Shown here in pieces: positions 24,701-30,173 of a DNA stretch of 64,000 nt. The stretch spans positions 89,275,716-89,339,715 of the forward strand of contig OW799236.1 in NCBI GenBank assembly GCA_941918925.1, given 5' to 3'. How positions within the stretch are numbered: the first letter of the stretch is position 1; each line of letters starts with the position of its first letter. The position numbers were made by a program, and so were the translations under genes. This stretch comes from Phyto melanocephala (taxonomy: Eukaryota > Arthropoda > Insecta > Diptera > Rhinophoridae). The notes under the pieces are model-generated. The model searched no databases. It was not told the DNA's origin and was given only the letters and a program-made list of their open reading frames with translations.

Positions 24701-24991
24701 ACAGGAATTGGAAAACGATGTTGCCGATGGTCGTCTAATATCCAAAGATCAATATGAACATTTGCGGTATGAAGATGAGAAAATATTGCAGCTAAGAAAT
24801 GCCAAAGTAAGTTAAAAGCAACAAATTGTATGGACAATGTATTAAGATAATTATAAATTGTTTTCAAGGATATACGGGAGTTGTATCAGCTGGCTGAAGA
24901 GATCATTATTGGTGAACGTGTCGAAAGTTATGCTGATGAGGAAGAAGCTGTTGAGGAAGAGGAACAGGAACCTGAAATTCATGATGAATGA
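3638..24991 (+). CDS. Coiled-coil-rich host protein, spliced, 5' incomplete
   Basis: The only host gene I can support. Six exons (3638-3772, 8072-8262, 14151-14297, 14368-14524, 24522-24806, 24869-24991) join in phase with AG acceptors and GT donors and encode at least about 346 residues ending at TGA 24989-24991. The protein is very rich in Glu, Lys, Arg and Gln with heptad-like stretches (such as KWERERLQHEEEE), a Ser/Asp-rich acidic linker in exon 5 and a Glu-rich acidic C-terminus. This suggests a cytoskeletal, centrosomal or ciliary type of coiled-coil protein, but I do not recognise the family and assign no function. No start codon context is visible: the first exon seen is preceded by an acceptor, so exons are missing upstream. 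Three introns of 4.3-10 kb are full of transposons, while two are only 70 and 62 bp. Confidence 0.8.
4328..4543. mobile_element. MITE with TGTGGCTTGGAGC ends, copy 2 (inverted)
   Basis: Left end TGTAGCTTGGAGCTAAAAGG; right end CCTTTTAGCTCCAAGCCACA. The interior is the reverse complement of the copy at 3083-3304 (for example GCTGTTCTGGGTTAAGTATG). The copies lie on opposite sides of exon a, one on each side of its splice sites. A 127-codon minus-strand open frame over it is a shadow. Confidence 0.7.
4544..5084. other. Intronic, nothing recognised
   Basis: Minus-strand open frames of 60-70 codons here show no conserved motif. No repeat structure was recognised. Confidence 0.35.
5085..5270 (-). 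mobile_element. Decayed internal fragment of mini-me-like repeat
   Basis: In reverse orientation it shows the TATATTTTCTTTAAGCTTTTG core relic, TTCGTCTGTCCGTGTATTGG, GTTGAAATTAACTTTTAGCG and TTTCTGAGATATGAGCCAAA. These are in the same order as in the better copy at 13435-13890. Both termini are lost. Confidence 0.55.
5291..5913 (+). mobile_element. Non-autonomous Helitron with internal tandem repeats
   Basis: Begins TTACGTATATAAAAGTGAAA, resembling Helitron 5' ends (usually TC). It ends CGCCGGGCTCGGCTAG followed by T, that is GC-rich potential hairpin GCCG-GGCT-CGGC plus CTAG|T, as expected for a Helitron 3' end. The interior holds three full and one partial copy of an about 123-bp unit (5412, 5537, 5660, 5784) carrying GTGGGC(A/G)G(T/G)GCCACGCCC and CACCGATTTTTCTRAAACTT. 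No Rep/helicase coding is present. Confidence 0.65.
5412..5844 (+). repeat. About 123-bp tandem repeat, 3.5 units
   Basis: Each unit starts AAAAGTGGGC followed by a quasi-palindromic GTGCCACGCCCA, then CTACTTGCACTTGACCGATT, TTTCTGAAACTTTACACACA and ATTTCGTGATTAG. Unit lengths are about 125, 123 and 124 bp, with the fourth truncated. Confidence 0.75.
5957..6455 (+). repeat. Direct repeat pair, about 95 bp, 400 bp apart
   Basis: 5957-6050 and 6353-6455 share TTTTCC(T/A)AGATATTCTGTC, ATTATCGCAT, TAGCCTAAA and AAAAATAATATAAAAAGAAA. The second copy has a short extra GAACTTA. Either a local duplication or two ends of one element. Confidence 0.6.
6530..7254. mobile_element. MITE with GTTTACATNAAGGGACATGTCCCC termini
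   Basis: About 725 bp bounded by GTTTACATGAAGGGACATGT at 6530 and the inverted ACATGTCCCTTAATGTAAAC ending at 7254. The 24-bp terminal repeat contains the palindrome GGGACATGTCCC. A further TTCATGTAAACGC is seen internally near 7160. No transposase is present; an 89-codon minus-strand open frame covers the left end and shows no motif. Confidence 0.65.
7494..7626. mobile_element. Small MITE, CCGAATTACGGCATTCGA termini
   Basis: About 133 bp with terminal inverted repeats GCCGAATTACGGCATTCGA (left) and TCGAATGCCGTAATTCGGC (right), identical over about 19 bp. A CGATCGATATCG palindrome lies next to the right repeat. Superfamily unknown. Confidence 0.6.
7627..8071. other. Intronic, nothing recognised
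   Basis: Ordinary AT-rich intron sequence running to a good acceptor (TTTATTTTTACAG) at 8071. Confidence 0.4.
8072..8262 (+). CDS. Host gene, exon b (63 codons + 2 nt)
   Basis: Acceptor TTATTTTTACAG, donor AG|GTGTGT; enters in phase 0 and leaves in phase 2. It encodes a strongly charged helical stretch (KTKREKNSERLKLQ, WERERLQHEEEEAQR, QQRYKEQKALEEQYK) with clear heptad-like character, ending NKGMDLL before the split codon. This is the longest coiled-coil candidate in the protein. Confidence 0.8.
8430..8456. repeat. (GT)n microsatellite
   Basis: Pure GT dinucleotide tract of about 12 repeats, 170 bp after the exon b donor. Confidence 0.9.
8457..9440. other. Intronic, nothing recognised
   Basis: AT-rich intron. 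A 78-codon open frame at 8716 is low-complexity and unsupported. Confidence 0.4.
9441..9895. repeat. Foldback (large imperfect palindrome)
   Basis: The left arm is built of repeated TTGAGAAAAAACAAATTGAAATTAAGAAA-like words. The right arm is built of the complementary TTTCTTAATTTCAATTTGTGTTTTCTCAA-like words, with the turn near 9640-9660. The outer edges pair TCAAGTTGAATTTGAGAAAAT with ATTTTCTCAACTTCAACTT. Each arm also repeats internally. It resembles a Foldback-type element; transposition is not shown. Confidence 0.6.
10000..10460 (-). repeat. CGCCCACTTTTACGCCCACC repeat block, mini-me-related
   Basis: Three occurrences of CGCCCAC(T/A)TTTACGC(C/G)CAC (10160, 10283, 10429) at about 125-145 bp spacing. 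Each is followed by TCCCATACAA-like sequence, matching the interior of the element at 47978-49239 (CACGCCCACTTTTACGCCCA). The block opens with TTATTACCCACAG, a possible decayed terminus. Confidence 0.5.
10461..11394. other. Intronic, little recognised
   Basis: AT-rich. The only notable word is GTGACACGCCTACTTTAACAG at about 11320, again mini-me-like. No gene. Confidence 0.35.
11395..11647 (-). pseudogene. Mariner/Tc1-family transposase N-terminal relic
   Basis: Read on the minus strand from ATG (complement 11645-11647), the frames give MEHYSIEQRVFIIEQNFK and then, after frame changes, TVKRLIEQFRETGFVRD and THTGRP-like words. This is the usual order of the N-terminal helix-turn-helix region of mariner transposases with an MExYSxEQRxxII start. 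It is broken by several frameshifts and lacks the catalytic core. No reliable terminal repeats were found. Confidence 0.5.
11648..12242. other. Intronic, possibly decayed mariner remainder
   Basis: AAGGGTTGCCCCCAATTTAC (around 11689) could be a decayed mariner end. The rest, including CTTGTTGGAAACATTTCTCC, could be mariner-derived but no frame supports it. Confidence 0.25.
12243..12691 (+). mobile_element. MITE with CTACATTTACACCT ends, copy 1
   Basis: 449 bp from CTACATTTACACCTGAGC to AGGTATAAATGTAG, flanked by TA on both sides (12241-12242, 12692-12693). It is the reverse complement of the element at 32809-33243 along its whole length, including AAGGTGGTCTGAGAGGCTCT. It carries several scattered AATCTAGTAGATTT words. 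A TA target site with short inverted ends fits a Tc1/mariner-driven MITE. Confidence 0.75.
12694..13434. other. Intronic, nothing recognised
   Basis: No supported feature. Open frames at 12698 and 13327 show no family motif. Confidence 0.35.
13435..13890 (-). mobile_element. mini-me/DINE-1-like repeat, reverse copy, end-truncated
   Basis: Starts TATACCCTTCACACAAAAGTG, then ACCCCATAAAGTATATATTTT, a CTGTCAGTCTGACCGTCTGTCC block, CAACTTTTTGAAGCCCCCCG, GAGATATGAGGAAAAAACCA, CAGCTGACC and a T-rich block to about 13890. The hairpin end (ATTCGGCnnnGCCGAAT) is missing. The minus-strand 70-codon frame (with VDFNIHKDRR) recurs in the copies at 28196 and 36055 as a by-product of the repeat. Confidence 0.75.
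14151..14297 (+). CDS. Host gene, exon c (49 codons)
   Basis: Acceptor TTGTATACAG, donor AG|GTAGTT; phase 2 in and 2 out, so Arg codons are split at both ends. It encodes MDNEEWRPCEQQLKEFLEQ, then ERAKMKERSLRMPTPFTTDP and KDINNILKA. Charged and helical, with a Pro/Thr-rich break near the end. Confidence 0.85.
14368..14524 (+). CDS. Host gene, exon d (52 codons)
   Basis: Only 70 bp after exon c (a typical short fly intron). Acceptor TTTTATAATAG, donor CAG|GTAAGT. It encodes KAFREVERRIRKAIADNCEE and then a Gln/Pro-rich tail (KQPIQQQHPTVDVGQPQEQ), ending in phase 0. Confidence 0.85.
14550..16209. mobile_element. Non-autonomous hAT-type element with minisatellite units
   Basis: Bounded by CAGTGTGACCA (14550-14560) and TGGTCACACTG (16199-16209) and flanked by an exact 8-bp direct repeat TTTACAAT (14542-14549; 16210-16217). 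CAGTG-type ends with an 8-bp duplication are the hAT signature. Subterminal A-rich GCTAAATTTAGC-like words occur at both ends. The interior (14755-15020, 15672-16000) has decayed units of GGTACTTTTTGTATTTTCTACG ... TATTGAT, homologous to the array at 30445-32560. No transposase. Inserted 25 bp after the exon d donor. Confidence 0.8.
16210..16709. other. Intronic, nothing recognised
   Basis: Contains the right TTTACAAT duplication, then ordinary AT-rich sequence. Confidence 0.4.
16787..17965 (+). mobile_element. LINE 3' fragment with RNase H, nested insertion
   Basis: Much more GC-rich than its surroundings. It starts near AGTAAGCGCATGAGTCGGGT, carries the RNase H frame 16858-17730 and about 230 bp of 3' UTR (GGTTGTGGCGCGGGACTCAG), and ends near 17965. 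The flanks on both sides read as the CTGACCCGGCA-type repeat. It is 5' truncated with no reverse transcriptase. An RNase H followed by a C-terminal zinc knuckle is the layout of I/LOA/R1-like non-LTR elements. Confidence 0.65.
16858..17730 (+). CDS. LINE RNase H domain protein fragment (290 codons)
   Basis: Retroelement RNase H, which in such elements removes the RNA strand during target-primed reverse transcription. The four expected catalytic acidic residues are all present: D11 in FTDGSF, E46 in YQAEMLGLLHAL, D72 in IALDNQSV and D124 in GNEAADELAKKG, with the conserved His in VKGHVGIAGNEA. A C-terminal zinc knuckle follows (C225, C228, H237), but the final cysteine is W242 (HVVFEW where HVVFEC is usual). 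The frame is fully open, unlike every other transposon frame here, which suggests a fairly recent copy. It lacks the upstream reverse transcriptase, so the start shown is only the first ATG of the truncated piece. Confidence 0.75.
   Translation: MDSCTISIFTDGSFMDRRASAGVYSSELNLSCTLNLGEYVSVYQAEMLGLLHALDHLLECRVYGRKILIALDNQSVIKHMQRMDVNSSLVLECVLKLNRCASTNDVTLMRVKGHVGIAGNEAADELAKKGSEAAFCGPEPRTALGNGLVRARIFQWVNSINLRRWMEGTICRQARIVLREPLGRGAVKILGFNRSMMSWITALITGHGNFKYHLKRMQIVDDDICRMCLEDAEMAAHVVFEWQALASGRLRITGKHTLSVSAMGELSLREMLAITKDCAMRIFDNHQSAV
18366..19274. other. Intronic, nothing recognised
   Basis: AT-rich; several ATAATCATA/ATGATTG words around 18690-18820 but no clear repeat structure. Confidence 0.35.
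19275..20213 (-). mobile_element. Mariner-type element, internally deleted, DD41D-like family
   Basis: Terminal repeats are AAGGGTCCGCCAAATAACTT (left) and reverse-complemented AAGTGTCCGCCATCTAATGT (right), flanked by TA/TATA. The element encodes, on the minus strand, the N-terminal and C-terminal parts of a mariner transposase joined across a large internal deletion. A second, differently deleted copy is at 45097-45562. Confidence 0.8.
19324..20100 (-). pseudogene. Mariner transposase, catalytic core deleted
   Basis: Minus strand from ATG at 20100. After an early frameshift the N-terminal half is readable (GILIDKPKREEPKAVRT, APSTSIHRRFQQLNISETS, RRIFHKDLGKTP, VQLFQELKPNDHPMR). Then the segment with the first two catalytic aspartates is missing, and the C-terminus resumes (VFEDRTISCRADVVWAPRS, CDLTLLDYYLWGAVKD, NVLRNWTDRVGYCM) to the stop at 19324-19326. 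It cannot make an active enzyme. The LDYYLW motif and overall order place it with mariners of the type having long D-to-D spacing. Confidence 0.8.
20216..20330 (+). repeat. Fragment shared with 39523-39730 repeat
   Basis: GGCGGCCATCTTGGATTTAA followed by TTGCTAGTCAAGCCCTTTCT matches the order GACGCCATTTTCGATTTCAA ... CTACTAGTCAAGCCATTTCT in the TATTCGG-hairpin-headed fragment at 39523-39730. Confidence 0.5.
20335..21520 (+). repeat. Direct pair of about 170-bp repeats
   Basis: 20335-20520 and 21340-21520 share CTCCACTGA(C/T)TTAA, GAATAGTGTGCCACTAACG, TATTATTTT(T)TTCGT, TTGGGTT(T/A)ATGCGA and GGTTTCGT(A/G)CACAT. Between them is a solo TTATACCCTTCACCATTCAT (20811), the outer end of a mini-me-like repeat, and otherwise unrecognised DNA. 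No gene. Confidence 0.6.
22534..23558 (+). mobile_element. Jockey-like LINE, 5' truncated, with poly(A) tail
   Basis: Encodes the C-terminal half of a reverse transcriptase (22546-23322), a 3' UTR of about 220 bp with AATAAA-like signals, and a terminal A11 run at 23548-23558. 5' truncation plus poly(A) is the usual product of target-primed reverse transcription. Both flanks contain GTCACGTACGATAT words, so it landed inside another repeat. Confidence 0.75.
22546..23322 (+). pseudogene. Jockey-type reverse transcriptase C-terminal half
   Basis: Starts within the palm (AGIPQGSVLGPVLYTIF), then the catalytic TYADDTAFLC box, AIPSSETVKYLGLHLDRR, the thumb region LSLENKVLLLKTVLKPIWTY and ELWGTASNSNVEILQRFQSK, ending ILDLPFI at TAA 23320-23322. 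All of these are typical of Jockey/BS/F-type fly LINEs. An in-frame TAG at 22741-22743 follows NNWLTK. The endonuclease and finger domains are absent, so this is a dead 5'-truncated copy. Confidence 0.85.
23782..24521. other. Intronic, nothing recognised
   Basis: Last part of the 10 kb intron, ending with acceptor TCTTTCTTACATTTCAG at 24521. Confidence 0.4.
24522..24806 (+). CDS. Host gene, exon e (95 codons)
   Basis: Acceptor TTACATTTCAG, donor AAA|GTAAGT, phase 0 in and out. An acidic Ser/Asp-rich linker (KDPFETDDIDTAVV, TSDDASDISSSETQNEGSS) leads into a helical segment (ISLAKQRYAQMLQQELENDV, ISKDQYEHLRYEDEKILQLR). This is the largest coding exon and the clearest host coding block in the window. 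Confidence 0.9.
24869..24991 (+). CDS. Host gene, terminal exon f (40 codons + stop)
   Basis: Follows a 62-bp intron (GTAAGT ... TTTTCAAG). It encodes DIRELYQLAEEIIIGERV and then an acidic tail (ADEEEAVEEEEQEPEIHDE) ending at TGA 24989-24991. The Glu-rich C-terminus is low in complexity. Confidence 0.9.
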   Translation, partial: DIRELYQLAEEIIIGERVESYADEEEAVEEEEQEPEIHDE

Positions 24992-25041
24992 TGTTAAAAT
25001 AAAATTATATTATAACAAAAACATCAAAATATCGAAATAAA
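24992..25041 (+). terminator. 3' UTR with poly(A) signals of the host gene
   Basis: AATAAA occurs at 24998-25003 (only 7 bp after the stop) and again at 25036-25041, the more likely site for a fly 3' UTR. Confidence 0.6.
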
Positions 25042-25649
25042 TTTGATTATCATTATATTAGTTCAATTCACAACCACTTTTGTATTTTATATCATCTATT
25101 AAAATACACCTAAATGATCCAATTTCTAAAGTTTTCTTTTTTGACGCCAAAGCTAAGTTAAGCGTTGCTTTATTGCACTATTCTAATAAAGAAACATAGT
25201 TTTTGTTTTTCGGAATATTTCAAACATTTGAAAATAAAAATTTAAGAAATCGATCTAGCCGTTCTCTGGTAATGCGCGGATATTAACGGATCTCATTTAA
25301 TTTTTTATTGCTGGTAATTTATTTCAAAAACAAACCAATTACAAATTATATTTAATTTTTTTAACCGGGTGGAATAATGAAAGTCAGACCACAATATCAG
25401 GGGGAAAAAACTCTAATCAACAGACTGACTACCGACTAACCCAACGGGGCACCAACACAAACATTTTTATGATTGTTAAAATTTTTCTCACTGTCATCAT
25501 CGATAGGGTGCACTTCAAAATTAAACTTGTATGCTTCTGCTTCATTTTGATAGCATTAGTAATGATGAGCTGTTGGCATAAAACACCGGTGATGATCTGT
25601 TGGCATAAAACACATTATTTGACTTATATGGGGTCATATTTGTTCTACT
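25042..25649. other. Intergenic, nothing recognised
   Basis: Contains a short imperfect direct duplication, GCTGTTGGCATAAAACAC / TCTGTTGGCATAAAACAC (25569-25611). A 90-codon frame at 25469 has no motif. Confidence 0.4.
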
Positions 25650-26385
25650 ACTGGGTGGCCCAAAATTATCGAAGGGCTTCGAATTGCTTAAAATTTTTTA
25701 TTATAATTTTTTTTTTTCGTTTTCTTTTCAGTATTTTGTAAAGAAGACTTGGGGAATTTAAAATGGAGCTGTACTCAGTTGAACAAAGTGCCCAAATTGT
25801 TGAGCTTTGTTTTTCAAATTAACGATCCATCTATTCATAATTTAATTATGAGCGACGAAGACGAGAGTAGTTCAACAGCGAGAATTACACCCATCTAAGT
25901 GTATGGATTGGTGCATTTTTTAAGGCCAGTCATGAAAAAATCATCCTTAAGTATGGTTCCAACAAGATGGAGCCACAGTGCACACTGCACACTGCAAGGG
26001 ACACAATGGCTCTTTTACGAAACATCTTTGGTCAACGAATTATTGCGCATACAAGTGATTTTAACTGGCCTCCACGTTCGCCGGACTTAACTGCTCCAGA
26101 CTGTTTTCTTTAGGGTTATTTGAAAGGAAAATTCTACAGTAATATACGCGACAAAATAAACAACACAACACCTGAGGTTTTGCGAAAAGTTTTGGAAAAT
26201 GTGTTGGAAAGAGTACGAATTAGCGAAGCAGAAAATGGCCACCACTTGCAAGATATTATTTTTCATAACTAAACTTAAAATACTCCTCATTTTTATACTG
26301 CATTAAACAAAAATTAATATTTTTTTTATTTAAATAAATTTTATTGACAAATAATTCAATTACAATAGTTTGTCTCAGCGCCTAA
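25650..26385 (+). mobile_element. Mariner-type element, DD41D-like, deleted
   Basis: About 735 bp, from near CTGGGTGGCCCAAAATTATCG to near the inverted CAATAGTTTGTCTCAGCGCC. It contains a mariner transposase frame reduced to its N-terminal tip and C-terminal third. Termini are only partly alike, so boundaries are approximate. Confidence 0.65.
25763..26272 (+). pseudogene. Mariner transposase relic (DD41D-like spacing)
   Basis: ATG 25763 opens MELYSVEQSAQIVELCFSN, then stops; a central part is missing. The C-terminal third is readable: MVPTRW/WFQQDGATVHTA, then after a 7-bp tandem duplication (CACTGCA twice, causing a frameshift) RDTMALLRNIFGQRIIAHTS, DFNWPPRSPDLTAPDCFL, an in-frame TAG, and HHLQDIIFHN to TAA 26270-26272. 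Ignoring the 7-bp duplication, 41 residues separate the Asp in QQDG from the Asp in APDC, the spacing of rosa-like DD41D mariners. The first catalytic Asp is absent. Confidence 0.75.
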
Positions 26386-26486
26386 TAAATTACTTTTTAA
26401 TTTAATTTTTTTTTTTTAATTAAATGTAAATTTTTCCTTTTTTCACAAACTTTTTTACACTTTAAACTTTGCCGAAGAAAAAGAAA

Positions 26487-27201
26487 AACAAGTAACAGTG
26501 CTATATTCGGCCGTGCCGAATCTTAAATACCCTTCACAACGTGCAGTCATGCAATAACAATTGTTTGTATCATTCATCTCTTATAAAATACGTACATACA
26601 TACATACATACTGGTTAGAATAAATGTGGCATCGAATCCCAGCTGAGCCAAAAAAATTTTATTTTATTTTAGTTAATATATTATTTATATTTTATTATTT
26701 TTTTTATATTTTTTTTTAAATTTTTTTAAAAAAATTTTTAAAAAATTTTTTTAAATTATTTTTCAATTTTTTTTAAAATTTTTTTTTTAATTTTTTTATT
26801 ATTTTTTTTTAATATATTTTTTTTTGTATTTTTTTTTTTTTTTTGTATGTTTTTAACATGTATGTATGTATGTTGTTGTTGTAATTGTGTAAAAAAACGA
26901 GGTGGTCGTGGTTTTTTGCTCATATCTCAGAAAGTTATGCTGAATTTCAATAGCGATTCATTCCTGGATATTTCCAAGAGATTGATACCATACACAGATC
27001 TGAGAAACATATAGTTGCTTCTTAAAGTTGATTTCAACCAACACACGGACAGACGGACAGACGGTCAGGGCTTAATTGACTCCTCTATTCATAAGCTTTC
27101 AAAAAATATATACTTTATGGGGTCGGAAATGAAAATTGTAGAAACTACAAACGGAATGACAAAGCTATATATACCCTTGTGCACCACAGGTGAAGGGTAT
27201 A
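26487..27201 (+). mobile_element. mini-me/DINE-1-like Helitron-type repeat, copy D
   Basis: Same layout as 123-753: AACAAGTAACAGTGC, hairpin ATTCGGC-CGT-GCCGAAT, AAATACCCTTCACAACGTGC, long A/T block (26650-26850), CATATCTCAGAAAGTTATG, CACACGGACAGACGGACAGA, ATATACTTTATGGGGTCGGA and end GGTGAAGGGTATA. It differs by an AAATACCC near the hairpin and a longer T-rich block. Confidence 0.85.
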
Positions 27202-28195
27202 AAAAAGCAAAAAAAAAAATACTTTTGTCTAGCTTAAACGTCATTCCATGGTATAAAAGCGTTGTTAAAACAAATGTTTTAACAACCGTGTTAAGACATG
27301 AAGAAAACTCTAACATGAGCAGTCCGCACTTAACACTAACATCATATTAGTGTTAATGTACAATTTGTTGTTCGCAGATGAATTTGCCTGGTGTGGACCG
27401 CTGTTGTCGATGTTTGGTTCTTGTTCAAACAGCGTTGTCAGAACATTTCCTCGAACGACGATGTCTGATATTAAAAGGCAATTTGAATATAAAGCAACAA
27501 ACCGGACTTTATACGTTTTTTCCATATCAAAGTTGCTTTGCCGACGCACAGTGGGTTCGATGACACCGAAAGTGGCGATTTATTCATGGGAGCCGTAATT
27601 TAAATTTTTTTGAATTTTTTTTTTTAAATCGTTAAATATACATAAAAAGGCATATTCTGAAAAAAGATACACGGAAAAAAATTTTTTTTACGATTTTATA
27701 GACATTATTATTTTTCGGAAAATTATAGTTTGTTTCAGAATTTTCGCCGTAATTTTAAAATGGAAAGTGATTTTTTAAAAAATTAGAAGCAAACGAAAGC
27801 TTGAATTGTCTTCTTTCTAAAAAATAAATAAATATATATTTTGCATAAATATGAACATAAGTTTAATTTAAAATCTGAATTTGGGTTTGGAAGGATTTCG
27901 AGAATTTTACAATTTTTTTTAAAAAGTAACGAAATAAATTTTTATAATTTTTTTTTTTTTTGTTTATAAATAATTGTCATACACTTATAAAGAAACCATA
28001 TTAAACAAAAAAATAAAAAAAAATTTTGTCTGTTTGGGAACGTTTTTTCAATTTTGTGGAAAATACAGCTATAAATGATTAAATAAAATTTGTTCTGGTC
28101 TGAATAAATCGATGGCTCGTCTAGACGTAAAGTTATAAATTAACTTTAAATATATTTTAGTACAGCGCAGTATTTTTTAGTGCAATATGATAAAA
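27202..28195. other. Unclassified stretch between two repeat copies
   Basis: 27210-27600 is less AT-rich than its surroundings and has overlapping open frames on both strands (for example 27350-27598), but none shows a recognisable domain or splice structure. The palindromic GTTAAAACAAATGTTTTAAC occurs at 27264. 27600-28195 is AT-rich without features. Confidence 0.3.
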
Positions 28196-28910
28196 AACAA
28201 GTAAAAGCGCTATATTCGGCCGTGCCGAATCTTATATACCCTTCACAACGTGTAATCATGCAATAACAGTAGATTGTATCACCATTCCATATGATATACG
28301 TACAAACATATAAAAAACATACATATATAAAAACATCCCATTGTGAAATTATAAATTTACGTATGTATGTTAAAAAAAATTTAAAAAAAAAAATTTTAAT
28401 AAAAAATAAAAAAAAAATTAAAAAAAAAAATTTTTTTAAATAAATAAAATATATATAATAAATATAAAACAAAAAAAAAAAAATTTTTTTGGCCTCAGCT
28501 GGGATTTGATGCCACATTTTCTCTAACCAGTGTACACGTTTGTATGTATGTATGTTGTTGTTGTAATGTTGTTTTTGTGGAAAAAAAATCGAGGTGGTCG
28601 TGGGTTTTTGCTCATATCTCAGTTGTTTATGTACCGATGTTTCTGATTTTCAATACCGATCTACTCCCGAATATTTCTGATATTTTAACACCTTACCCGG
28701 GTCCAACCTATGTCGGGGGGCTTCAAAAAGTTGATTTCAACATACACACGGACAGACGGTCAGACGGACAGACTGACAGGGCTTAATCGACTTCCCTATT
28801 CATAAGCTTTCAGAAAATATATACTTTATGGGGTCGGAAATCAAAATTGTAGAAATTTCACACGGAATGACACACCTATATATACCCTTTTTCACTGTGT
28901 GAGGGGTATA
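28196..28910 (+). mobile_element. mini-me/DINE-1-like repeat, copy E
   Basis: AACAAGTAAAAGCGCTATATTCGG head with the same hairpin, an A-rich block, GGCCTCAGCTGGGATTTGATG, CATATCTCAGTTGTTTATG, CGGGGGGCTTCAAAAAGTTG, ACACACGGACAGACGGTCAG, core ATATACTTTATGGGGTCGGA and end TGTGTGAGGGGTATA. It is closest to copy F at 36055 (both AAAAGCGC heads, unlike A and D), so at least two subfamilies exist. Confidence 0.85.
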
Positions 28911-29023
28911 AATAGAGGTGAATCACTAAGAAGTGAAAAAGAAGATTTTATTTTATATGGGAAGTCAACAAGATTTTGCTCGAAATCTCGTAGTTACTAG
29001 ATTTCGGTATAATGTAAATGCAC
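28911..29023 (+). mobile_element. Solo end of the CTACATTTACACCT MITE
   Basis: AAGAAGATTTTATTTTATATGGG ... TTTTGCTCGAAATCTCGTAG ... TTACTAGATTTCGGTATAAT matches the right half of the MITE at 12243-12691 (AGTAGATTTCATTTTGTATGGG ... TTTCGCTGAAAATCCCGTAA). Only this end survives, abutting copy E. Confidence 0.5.
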
Positions 29024-29033
29024 TATTAGCAAA

Positions 29034-29059
29034 AATTAAATTAAATTAAATTAAATTAA
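29034..29059. repeat. (AAATT)n microsatellite
   Basis: About five perfect AAATT units. Confidence 0.85.
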
Positions 29060-30173
29060 TATAAAGCTTAAGCTACTTTATTTCTTTTATTTTTTTTTAA
29101 TTCATTTTTAAATTATTTTTTCCCTTAACTTAAGCGATTTTTGACAGATTTGTTTAGTATTAGCCCCAAGAGTATAAGTAATTTACTAACAACACAAAAA
29201 TATTACCAAAATGTCCAGGAGTTGACAGTTTTAGTTGTGAATTAAAAATCTGGAAAAATACAAAGGCAATCGAGTTTTTATACATACAAATAAAAAACAA
29301 AAAATTCTTAAATTATTTCAATATCATTTAAATTATTCCGTAAAGATAGTATTAAGTGTATGCAGTTCGAATATAATCGCTATCACAAGTTAAGAGTACA
29401 AATTTCTCCAATACATTAAAATACACAGCAAATAAATAAAAAGTGAATACTCGCATTTATAGTATTTATATTAAATGTCACTAAATTAAACAAATAAACA
29501 TTTCGTTTTAATTAACAATATTGGAGGCACGTTTATAAAGTTATTCAGGCAATTAATCATAAACTGCTTTTGATGGGGGAGTTGTTAGATTCTTTAGTTC
29601 AGTATTTGTATTGACATTTTATTAATTTATTTTATTGGCTTATCTGACAAATAATAATATTTGTTAACTACTTGCAGCGAGTGTAGGGATGAAGTGATAA
29701 ATTTGATAAGTGTGAAATGAGACACTCATATCTAAATTATAGATAAATAATTTGAATTTAATTCATATTGAACATCATTAACTTTCATGGTAAAATCATA
29801 ATTTGTTTATACTTGTATTTTTGTAATATCTTTTTTTTTTCGTTGAAAACCATAATTTTTTTCAAATCCATATTTCACTTACGTAAATGATGTAAGAATA
29901 CATTGAAATTATTTTGAAATTATAATTTTATATCATTTTGATATTTTATGTGAAAAAATCATTCGAAATCTTTCTCTTATTTAGTGTCAGTTCACACATG
30001 AAGATTTTAGTTGAGCAATTCTTAACATTATTGATGTTTTTTTTTTTTTTTAAAGAAAAAATAATCGCCGCTACTCGGCTAATTCTCTCCAGGCAATTCT
30101 CTCATTCGTTTTCTTTTTAAGTTGAATATTTGACATATCTTTTCATTCAGTGTTTCGCTTCTTGGTATGTAAA
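29060..30173. other. Intergenic, nothing recognised
   Basis: Uniform AT-rich DNA without recognised structure. Confidence 0.4.

Noticed and set aside
27350..27598. Overlapping frames suggesting a small gene
   Set aside because: Frames on both strands of similar length, no domain, no clear splice sites; left as unclassified DNA.
28146..28517. 123-codon minus-strand frame rich in Phe, Tyr and Ile
   Set aside because: It reads the A/T homopolymer block of a mini-me-like copy; composition follows from low-complexity DNA.
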